Assembly (NCBI GenBank): GCA_022747635.1
Contig: JAKTNV010000009.1
Location: forward strand, 28,559,622-28,623,621
Length of the DNA stretch: 64,000 nucleotides
Reading direction: 5' to 3'
Source of the DNA: Hetaerina americana
Lineage: Eukaryota > Arthropoda > Insecta > Odonata > Calopterygidae
Shown here: one piece after another, positions 47,570 to 57,300 of the stretch
Position numbering within the stretch: the stretch's first letter is position 1
How the letters are laid out: each line of letters starts with the position of its first letter
The notes under the pieces: model-generated
What the model was told of the DNA's origin: nothing
The model's database searches: none
The model's input: only the letters and a program-made list of their open reading frames with translations
Made by a program: the position numbers and the translations under genes

Positions 47570-48603
47570 TTATTTTTCAACATTATCTCCTTTCAGCTCT
47601 ATACACTTTTCCCAGCTATGTTCAATAAGTTCAATACCCTTTTTATAATAATAACTGTCTTGCTCCTCAAAATAGCCATTAACTGCCGGCATCACTTCTT
47701 CACAGTTAGAAAATCTTTGACCATTGAGCCATTTTTTCAAATTTGCGAACAGAAAATAACCCAAGGGCGCTAAATCTGGCGAATAGGGTGCACGAGGTTA
47801 CGATTCAAACTTTAATTGATGAATTTTGGCTATTGCAATAACGGATTTGTGAGCTGGTGCATTGTCTTGATGAAACAGTACTTTCTTCTCAGCCAAATGC
47901 TGCAGCTTTTGCTTGATTTCTTCGCTTAAGCTTTGAAATAAGTTTGCATAACACTCGCCATTAATATTTTTTCCTTTTTCAAGAGAATCAATGAAAATTA
48001 TCCCACGCGCAGCCCAAAAAACCGACGCCATGACCTTGGCTGCAGAGGTCTTCGCCTTCTTTGGAGGTGGAGTTTTTGAATCCATTGTTTAGGTTGTTTT
48101 TTGTCTCGGTGTAAAGTAATGGGCCCTTGTTTCATCCATGGCTATGAAACGGTGCAAAACTCCTGCTTTGTAGCTGTGAAAATTTGCTAAACACTCCATT
48201 GAAACAACTTCACGACTCTGGTATTGCTTGAGTGTGAGGAAACGTGGCACCCATATTACACACAGCTTTCTCATGTCCAAAATTTCAGTTAATATGCGAT
48301 GTACCGCACATTTTGAAATGCCTACTATGACTGCTAGCTCGCACAGTTTCAGTCGACGATCATCCAGTATCACTTCGTGGATTTTCTTCACCGTTTCCTG
48401 AGTCGTAACCTCATTTGGTCGACCAATGCGATGCTCGTCTTGACAGCTCGTACGGCCTCGTTTAAACTCTGCTACCCTATATTTTATTTTGTGAACGAAG
48501 GAGCAAACTCATCCCGGGTAGAACGTAGTTCAGATTTTATATTGGTTGGGCTGAGGACTTTCAAATAAAAGTATTGTATCACATGATGACCAATTTTCTC
48601 CAT
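47570..48603 (-). pseudogene. Near full-length mariner transposase, inactivated
   Basis: From the ATG at 48603 the minus strand reads MEKIGHHVIQYFYLKVLS and, after a shift, EFKRGRTSCQDEHRIGRPNE. HEVILDDRRLKLCELA and ISKCAVHRIL (helix-turn-helix) follow, then the linker WVPRFLT. The catalytic domain has MDETRAHYFTP (first Asp) and VLFHQDNAPAH (second Asp), then SPDLAPLGYFLF, where the third catalytic Asp expected 34 residues after the second is Gly. It continues to the C-terminal HSWEKCIELKGD, about 345 codons, the normal mariner size. Lesions: a frameshift and stop near 48480, a stop near 48089, and an in-frame TAA before PRAPYSPD. No clear terminal inverted repeats. Confidence 0.85.
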
Positions 48604-48688
48604 TTTACGAATTCACTGAAAACGTTCACCATTGATGGCTACCAAACAAATACCTAACAATGTGGCGTCTTCAAACTTGAAGCATATG

Positions 48689-48875
48689 AACATAACAGTT
48701 TCAGGTTTAACTTTGTGGAATTCCTTCATTATTAGGGCAAAAAGAAACTTAACATTTTCACCAAAAGGATTTAATATTTCGCGACCATGGTTTCGGTGCT
48801 GCGCAGCACCGAAACCATGGTCGTGAAATATTAAATCCTTTTGGTGTAAATTTGAAGTTTCTTTTTACCCTCATA
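48689..48875 (-). mobile_element. Foldback retroelement with hammerhead-like core, copy 3
   Basis: This 187-bp unit is bounded by the perfect 12-bp repeat TTGAAGCATATG at 48677-48688 and 48876-48887. The arms (about 48734-48802 and 48803-48871) are inverted with few mismatches and meet at a perfect palindrome, GGTGCTGCGCAGCACC (48795-48810). That palindrome is flanked on both strands by GAAACC-AT-GGTC. This is helix II, GAA, helix III and a cleavable C, but the CTGATGA box is absent because the two arms meet inside helix II. The one-sided tail (48733 down to 48689, minus) has ATTCCAC and CCTGAAACTG, matching the tails of copies 1 and 2. Confidence 0.8.
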
Positions 48876-48889
48876 TTGAAGCATATGCT

Positions 48890-51800
48890 TTATAGATTGT
48901 GAACTTTCTAGTACAGTGATATTTTTTTATACAAACCGCCATCTCTAGGTCGGGCCGGGTAATTCTGGGCCTTCCCATAGAAAGTAACATTGAAAACCAT
49001 GACAGTAGGTTTACATTTATAGAATCAAGATTCTTAATTATTATAAAAATTACGATTATTTGAAAAGAACTTCGATTTTCTTTTTGCTTTGTGCAGACTT
49101 ATAAGATATTTATACGATGTTGCACCAAGAGATAAGCTTCGATGCTTACAAACAAGTGTTACAGAGCTGTATTCGGGAGTACAGAAATACAAGGTGGCTT
49201 TAAGCTCTAGGATATCGGTTTTCTCTGACGAATTACCTGCATCGCAAAGTTGAAACAAAATACTTTCCAACATAATCTTCCTAAAGATGTAGACATTTTT
49301 CACGTAGGGACAACGATTCATAATTCTATGTCCGCTAAGAATGATTGGGAAGAGGTCCTTTATGCTCGCTGGGAAAAACCGTTGGTCCGTGGCCGAGGCT
49401 TCTTGGGCTATTTTTCGCACGGCCTTCTTTAGTTCTGTCTAACACCCACGAACCCGCGTTCTTCACATCCATAATACCATCACCGCATACCTCACACAAT
49501 TGACGATGGATTTACATGATTGTTAAACCACGTTAGTGGATAAAATGGACGATTTAATCTGTACTCGTGTACTAAACGACGCTATTTTAAACACGAAAAG
49601 GCTAATAATTCTAGTAAAAGCTGTATGAACCCAGCACACTGTACGGTGCAGCCACATACATGTATGTATTGAAAGCATAATGCATACTTCAAGCTCAACC
49701 AAAGCTATCTACTTCCTCTCCCGAGAAATCTATCTGAAAACTTGAAACCCCCAAGTATATTTCACGAGTTACCTATTCTGGTGAATTTTATGTATTAGAT
49801 TACTTAAGACCTTACTTTACATTTTCACCTTGGAATAATGAGATTAGACTCAGTGGCGGATGTACGGGGTTGATCACTAGGCCAGCAATAAAAAATATTA
49901 TGTCGTAAATGAAGCCGTAGTATCTAAAGATCGTCGTCCGTTTTAATTAATGCTCGGAGGTTTAATTATCGAGTATAATACAAATGGAGGCGATTCATTT
50001 TGCTCCTGGTTAATTTCCTCCGTAGAAACATACAGGTTAAACATACACCCTTACATAGTTCTACCGATGATGACCCATAGATTATTAATGGTGTCATGTT
50101 TTCTGCTTATCAGTTGAAGAGGCATTCTATTCTTATTAAATGGGGCTGTGTGGATTGATGACTGCCATAGGATTACTTTTATTGTCCTCTATGATTAAGA
50201 CTATGACAAGGATGGCAACCAGTGTTTGGGAAATGGGGCAGTATCCCGGACGCCGGACCTGGAAGAGATGTGTGGAAATGGTAAAATAAAGTATTGAATA
50301 CTGAATGTCACTTGAAACGGGCATGGATGATAATTTGAATCGAAAGCATATCCTGGTAGCAGAGCGCAGTGAGAATCAGGATGTAGAGGGAGAGGCGCTT
50401 TCCCTTTGAATTCAAGAGTTAATACCAAACTTCATAGGATAGCCTGGTACTCAGAACGTGAACCTCTGTGGTCCAGCTCCTGAATATCTCGACCATCGTT
50501 CTAGTTTATTGCCCCAGCAATTAGCATTTACATGTGAACAAACAGGTCCTCGTTGACGTCAACATTCTCTCTCGGAGTCAGTTTCAATATACAATTTACG
50601 AATCTTCATAAATATTATTCAACAGCTTTTCAGAAATATCTATGAGAATTGATCGACTCATGATAAAATTTTCATTAGCAGGAGTTCGAAGGAGATTTTG
50701 AATAATACTGCATTGAAGTGATGTCGGTTAAGGATTGTTTTCAGGTGATAATTAGTTTGGTCATTCCTCCTTGAAACGTCACAGAAGTTAAAGAATATTG
50801 AATTGTTTAGAATATCCTTACGCTAGTATTTGTGGAAAACGAACCTCTGCGAGAGAATAACTCTAATTCATTGTTTCATAAATGAGTTGTTGACGTATTT
50901 CTCATTATTTATGTTTTTGATTAGTTTATACAAAGAAAAAAACGTGATTCAGAGCGATTGGCTTTTATTGCTTCTTATGTAAAGGGTTTTCCACCTTTAA
51001 AGCCAAAAGAGAATTAATTTGTAATGAATACAGGATGAAATTATGAAACAAAGAGGAGTTGTTTTAGAACACTTCTTTTTGATTTAAATGTCACCTTAAT
51101 GGTTTTAGTTATGGATCAGTTTGGTAATTTAAATGGATTTGTCGTCAAAGTTATGGGTGGTGCGACGGAATAATGGAAGTGAATGATCTTGTGACACCGT
51201 GGTCGTTTGGCTTCAGATTGAAAGTATATTCGAGTTCCGCCCGCGTTTACCGTGCTCATTAGTACAAAAAGTGGAAGAAACAGACTGTGGATACAATACC
51301 GAGGCCAGAAAAATTTTTTAAAGTGGAGTATTGGAAGTAGTTAATCGAGTTCTGGAGAGCTGCAAATTGGATTTCCAAACCGTCTTCATGTTGCGCCCTG
51401 GTGCAGCTTCTTCCGCCTTACTTGTCCCGTGCCTCATCTCTTCTTCCCCTATCTTCCCCACTCCTACCTTCTCGTGGTCCTTGGCGACCCCTTTGGGCGG
51501 AATTAAGGGAGTTGGGACCCTTGGCGCGAATAAAAGGGTGTTGGTAGTCGAGGGAGAGGGGGCGAAGAGAATGTAGAGCATGGGCATGGGGCGAAGATGG
51601 GGTTTTGGTATGGGGAAGTTGTTTCTCGGGCTAACGGAGGATACCTAATGCCTCTTAGCTCCGCATTTTCCACCTCTCTTCTCCTAATTTCGCTACCCGC
51701 TGACGTGTGGCGTTGGCTTCGCTCCCGTGGCCTCCCCGCCTTTTCACAGACGCCTCCTTGTCATCCCCCTTCTCTCTCTCTTTCTCTCTTCGTCACCCTC

Positions 51801-54490
51801 TCCTTCATCTTCCTTCCCGTTTAGTTCCCTCAAATCTCATTTGTTCTCGGCTTCACATGGGTCAACGAAGAGGTCGCGCACCACAAATGCGCCATGGAGG
51901 AAAATTCACACCAAGGCTTGGTTATTTCATGCACAGCGTCCTCGGCATTGCTTAGCAGATGCATATATGTGAAACGTGTCTAGAAGAATATGATCCGAAT
52001 TCTTCCGCTTCCAGTGCCAGGTAGCTCCTGAATAAAGTGTAGCTGTTGAATTATTTTTCTCCATGCGGTTGAGGTGTGGTACTTTGCGGGAAAATTTTAT
52101 TAAACTCATTTGTTTCAATTAAATTTTCTTAAATGTCAAAAATATCAATTATAACCTCATATTTTTCAAGTTTACCCTGCATGAAAACCCACCAGCATCC
52201 ATCAGTGTATTTGAGATCTTGAGTGTGTGAAATTTGTCATTGCCATTCATTTTCTTTTATTCCCCTAAGATAGTGTCGCATATCTTAAACGATAATTTAG
52301 CTCTATGGTATTTAAAAAATATTCCAACTCTTATTCGCAATGTCTTCTCCGAAGGAATGACAATTAATTGCGATGATATTGAAAGATTTTACGGTGGGTA
52401 CATTTTAGGCAGGAAGTAAGTGAGGCGGGCGTGCCATTGTTCTTTGTAATCTTAGCTCGATAAGATTATTCGATGTTTTATTTTAATACTCATGACATCT
52501 TTCAACCTCGTGACGTATTTTAATGCCGCAGTTTTTGTAGTAGATCGCCTCTAACGACTGAGTTTAACGAAACGCTTTTTCATTTTGCCAGATCAATTTT
52601 CTGAATAAATCTTCGTCGGAGGAGATATATTGCAGAAGCTTGTTCGTGTTCAATAGCGTTCAATTTACTTTTTATGAAATAATTTTAAGTTTAGCGTTTT
52701 ATCCTACAAGTGATCTATCAATTTTGCATTGAAAGCAAAATTTCCAACCAAACAATTGCAAAACGACTTGTTGTCAAAACCCTTGACAAAACCGTGGTTA
52801 CAGTATATTGAGTTGGGTTTCCTTTCTCGCAGCTACCCATATTGTAATGGTAATAGTTCTTTTAACGTCACTTTTCTATGTTTTTGGCGGATGGTCTTGT
52901 AAAATGTTATGGAGTGTTTTAGTCTACCTTTGGAGTGACCTATTAAACATACCTGTGGTTTACATAGGCTGCCTGTGGAGACGTAATTTTATTGACGATA
53001 GACTACTCGTTTCCCGAAATATTGTGAAGTGTTTTGTCATTTTTGGTAATCGCAATCAATTAAATACTCTTGGATCATGGATGAATGTTATTAGTAATTG
53101 TCCGACGTACCACACTGGGTCGAAATCTGCCTTTGTTTTTGGAACAGAGGACACCAATGCATTTGAGTAAGTTGATCCAGTTTCGAACAACAACCCAGAT
53201 CCTCTCGCAAAGCAGCTTTACAATTTTTTATACTCCACCAGCATCCCCACCGTATTCCATCATCCCATCCCTCGACTTCGTCCCAGTCACCTCCTACCAC
53301 CCTCCTTCCCTTTCCCATACCCACCTCCCCTTCACGTAACCAATCACGTTATCCCCGGAAGAGAGCGCTGTGATTGCGGTTTAAAATGGAAATGCCGGTC
53401 GAATGCCCCCTTCACACCTTGTACTCACAGCGAAGGCCCTTGGTTCATTTGACGCAATCACAAGGCGAGGTGATGGGGTGGAGGGGAGGGAAGGGATGAG
53501 GCAAGGGAGCGTCATGGTGTTGGGAGTGGTGGGAGGTATTTAGAGGATTGGGATGTGACGTTGAGGCTGTTCATTGATGGGATAGAGGGACTAGGGGGGG
53601 GGTAGAAAATGAGGGAGGAAAGAGGATTGAATGAGGAAGCGTGGGAAAGAGATAGGTTTGAGGCAAATAAAAACCTGGAAAGAATGACACCAAAGTAAGT
53701 AAGCGATTGGATAGCGAAAAATATGAAAGAAAACACCCTGGAGATCGATGGGAAAGTAAATGCCACCCGACTTGTAACAGTGTTCTATGAATAGGTTGTG
53801 AGATATGATCGATATTTCTCAATATTCGATATTGTCCGTCATGAATTCATAGACTGTTTCTCATTTCAACTAAAATGGCAATCCTGATAATATTGGAGAA
53901 TTAAGAAACATCCACTGAATGACGAGCACCGGATATATGGGAGGCGGTAACGGTAAAACACAGACACCAGCATAATTGTCTCCTATCATTTGGAATACGC
54001 AAATGATGAGGCAACACACTTCTTTTAGTGTTTTGAAAATTAAGCCTGTGTTTGAATTGCATTACTGCCTTTAAGACATCAATTTTTAAATGCTATATCG
54101 GATAATTTATGAGGGCAGTTTGAGAAACAAGTTCTAAAAGAATTGCTATTTCATCCAAAACCTAATTAACCTCTGTACATTCAAAACCTAATTTAAACTA
54201 TTGAATAGCATTAATAATATTTCAGAAGAAAATTAACGAGATGGATGAAAAGATGAGAAATGGCGTACGAATTCAAGGAGGAAAGATAAGTATGGTGCGA
54301 TTTTCGGTCGACAGCTATACATACTTGAAAAGAAGAAAAAAGACCGTACAATTATTCTAGCTAGGGGATGAAAAAGTGTCATATCAAGACAAATAAGATT
54401 AAAACAAACTAATGATCTAAAGTCGAAGGAGGGAAGATAGTCGCCAAGTAAGATTGGGGAAAGACACACTGGAGCAAGTGGGAGAGTTTT
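48890..54490. other. Unassigned region with GC-rich islands
   Basis: Islands at 51400-51830 (pyrimidine-rich), 53220-53345 (pyrimidine-rich) and 53460-53690 (purine-rich) stand out. ORFs at 49034-49420 (128 residues, minus) and 52808-53170 (120 residues, plus, with hydrophobic segments) are the longest. Neither shows a known domain or splice context. Confidence 0.4.
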
Positions 54491-54494
54491 GAAA

Positions 54495-54960
54495 TATAAG
54501 TAGTAAGATCACTCGCTAGCGATGGAAGAACTGAGAGAGATAAATGCGAATGGCATAGACGGTTTTCATACCATAAAAAAACATACTATCGGGAAGTGGT
54601 ATACACTTGTATGGACATATGGAAGTGATTCCTTCAAACCTGCGAATGGAGTATCCTTTTCTACGGACATGAGACGTGGACGATAGGGGTGGCAGGTAGA
54701 AGGTTGGAGACAATTTCATCAAATACTCAAGGTGGGCACTTACTAGAAAAAAGTGGACAATTAATTGGACATATCTTAAGCCGATATTTTGCTTGGTTTT
54801 AATTGAGGGAAGCATAAAGAGGAAGACTTTCAGAGAAATGGCAAGGATGAACTAAGATAAGCAGATGATGAAAGCTAACTGAGCAAGAGGCTATGAGGTG
54901 ATGAAGACATTCGAAAGAACTAGGTAAATTAGGTAATTTTTAGAGGTGCTGCAAACTATT
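54495..54960 (+). pseudogene. RTE-like reverse transcriptase C-terminal remnant
   Basis: Broken plus-strand frames give YGHETWTI (from YGAETWTL), RRLETI (from RRLEAF), QLIGHILSRY and a segment like LIEGxIKRKTFREMARMN. The order is right for the RTE C terminus, but decay is heavy. Confidence 0.5.
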
Positions 54961-56265
54961 CCTCGAATTGATAATCCGTGATAGTGATGTAACTACTTCT
55001 GTTATTGAATGTGATGGCAAGACACTAATTGCATCGGATATATCACTTTGAGGGTCAGAGGGCTCCACAGTGTGTATCTGAAGTCAGTGCCATCCTCCAG
55101 GAATCTCATAACAAAATTACTCGTCTCTCTTCTGGGACAAATCTTAGTGTGATAGCGACAGAGTTGCTTGACCATGTTAAAAAACTTTCGTGATCATTGT
55201 GAGAGAAATAATCAGCACTTTATTTCTCTTCATTAAATAGGATAATTTGAAAAGAACGTGAAGGTTTAAAGTGGATTATTTTGTGCGTTGCACTTCATAT
55301 TCGTGTAATATAACATATTTATAATGTTTTGACTTCTTCCATCGTAAATTCAGAAAAAACACTCAAATACAATATTCGTGAAAAAACAGGTTATCACAAT
55401 TGCAATCAATTATATTTCTTTTTTATTCCTGGACAACACTTGATTTCATCCAATAATTTTCATCTGTTATGATAGAATATATCAGTTCCCCCAAACTTAG
55501 TTTGTAAGTAATTGAAATTATTGCCTGTTGTGTTTCATTTTTTCTAATACCTGCAATTCAAAATCATTGATTTAGTAGAGATTCTTATGGGGGAGCAATT
55601 AAAATTTATATAATTAATGCATTGAAAATGTCATGTATTCTCAAATTGCGAAAAACAGTGACGTGCATAAGAATCGTGTGTATGGCATAGTATCTACGGA
55701 GTTCATTGGTATAATTTATGAAATATAACGCAAATAGTCAGAATTTTTAAATATTGGTTAGGGTAGGTTTTTAAATATTACGTAAACCTGGTGGCGCTAT
55801 TATTACTGTACAAGCTGGTAACCTTGCTTCTATCTCGCGGAAGTTAGGAGGGGCCAACTAATGCTCTAAGCGCCACGTAATCTGATCGTTACTTTGCTAG
55901 AGTGTACTAAAAAATGAGCCAATTTTTTATATTAACAAGGTATATTTAATGAAATATAATAAGGTAAAAAACGTTAAACGCCTTCAAAGTACGTACAGGA
56001 AGTAACACGAAGACAAGGCATACAGGACGGTTCATTTCCACGCAGACTGTATACATAGTGTGTTAAGTCACATTGGATAATTTTGCCTCTGTATTACCAA
56101 ATGTTTATTCACAAGTATCCATTCTTTAAAAATTTACAAGAGTTTAGGGTAAATTATTGATTGACCTTGGCAATAAACACTAAATTAATCTGAAACCCTG
56201 TGTAGCATTGCACAAATTATCCTTTAACCCCGTAAAACATATTACAATAACTCACTCTTTAGCAC
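54961..56265. other. AT-rich region, nothing recognised
   Basis: No supported feature. A short GGTAGGTTTTTAAAT near 55767 resembles the RTE 3' terminus but is too short to call. Confidence 0.45.
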
Positions 56266-56780
56266 TGCGCACTTTCTACATCCCTTAATTTCATTGGAAA
56301 AGCTTTTCTCTCTACCTCGCTTTGTCAGGATTCTCTCCACTTATAAACGCCTTCAGATACCATCGCCTCTTGAGTATACATCCACTGCATCCACTTGTCC
56401 TGCCTTCATTGAATTTCTCTCAACAAGATAACAACTCTTCTCCTACCTTTTAATTAATTAAAAATAGCAATTTTCCACAAAAATAAAGTTTAATGCGACC
56501 GGTTTCAATGTTACTACATCATCATCAGGTGATGGGGTGATGAGGTGATGACCTGATGATGATGTAGTAATATTGAAACCGGTCGCATTAAACTTTATTT
56601 TTGTGGAAAATTGCTATTTTTAATTAATCATGATACTATATTCCACCATATCACGCCTGAAACGTCTCTTTTTATTCTTCTCCTACCATTTCATAGAATT
56701 TCATCATTATTTTTCCCGTTCCTTCCTTACCGCTGCTTTTAACGAATCACTATCACCAAAATAGCCAACCTATTGGCGTC
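56266..56780 (-). pseudogene. RTE-like remnant interrupted by a foldback element
   Basis: The minus strand on both sides of the foldback element (56448-56675) reads as one old RTE C terminus: GAAATGGTAGGAGAAGAG, TTGTTGAGAGAAATTCAATG, AGGACAAGTGGATGCAG and TGGAGAGAATC. These correspond in order to copy A around 19920-20045. Removing the insert and one duplicate restores the alignment. Confidence 0.55.
56448..56675 (+). mobile_element. Foldback retroelement with hammerhead-like core, copy 2
   Basis: This 228-bp unit is flanked by the perfect 12-bp repeat TCTTCTCCTACC (56436-56447 and 56676-56687). Inverted arms span about 56454-56529 and 56552-56627. On the plus strand the core reads CTGATGA (56553-56559), T, the stem GAUGU/AUAUU around loop AGTA (56561-56574, including G-U pairs), GAAA (56575-56578), then ACC-GGT-C. 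The mirrored arm repeats it on the other strand. The right tail (56628-56675) carries ATTCCACC and GCCTGAAAC. Core spacing, a three-pair helix III with no loop, and the tail match copies 1 and 3. Confidence 0.85.
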
Positions 56781-56990
56781 TACAAAGAGGAGGTGCCTAT
56801 GCAGCCTGTCGGTCGCTGCGCAGATTACCTTCGGTCTGGTTTCTACCCTTCGCTCTGTCTGTCATGGGTGAGCATACTATATTAGGGAAAATTATTATTG
56901 CTCCCCCAAACGCAACTCTATTTATTTATCGACTTAATTGGGTGAGATGTAGACTAATAATCCCCTCTTCCACCTAACCCTTAGACACGA
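56781..56990 (-). repeat. RTE leader-like segment
   Basis: Minus-strand ATGACAGACAGAGCGAAGGG and TAGAAACCAGACCGAAGG resemble the leader upstream of the endonuclease fragment at 23371-23610. Similarity is partial. Confidence 0.35.
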
Positions 56991-57300
56991 CATTGAAGAC
57001 AATAGCATACACCCAAGCCCTAGGCTCTATGGGGTCATCAGAGCACGCAAGCTCTACCACCACGCCAAAGGTTGAAGTCCACGGAGAGAGGAGTTTACTC
57101 CATAGCAAACCGAAAACGACCTAGTTTCTGCCATTAACTTTGGATTACAAACATGAAATAACATGAAGGAAGAATGCATATACCCAAAACCCTAGGTGGA
57201 GGAAAATCCATCATATCAGGAATTGAACTCGCGACCTCTGGTTTAGCAGATGAGGACGTGACCCCGCCCCCTATCCCTCGCTTTAATTTTCTCTCTCGGC
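56991..57300 (-). repeat. tRNA-like repeat, possibly dimeric
   Basis: The minus strand holds a clear B box with flanks, GGTCGCGAGTTCAATTCC (57236-57219), preceded by an anticodon-arm-like CTCATCTGCTAAACCAGA. About 170 bp further on is an A-box-like TGGTGGTAGAGCTTGCG (about 57063-57046). The blocks CCTAGGGTTTTGGGTATATGC and CCTAGGGCTTGGGTGTATGC occur once in each half, so the region looks like two units of a SINE-like repeat. It differs from the 21.2-kb SINE family. Confidence 0.45.

Noticed and set aside
48700..48880. Terminal inverted repeat of the neighbouring mariner
   Set aside because: The palindrome has its own 12-bp target duplication (mariners duplicate TA), and its tail matches the foldback copies at 10.4 and 56.6 kb.
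49034..49420. 128-residue minus-strand ORF
   Set aside because: No recognised family and no promoter, splice or homology support.
52808..53170. 120-residue ORF with hydrophobic segments
   Set aside because: Possible membrane protein by composition, but AT-rich DNA gives such segments by chance and nothing around it supports a gene.
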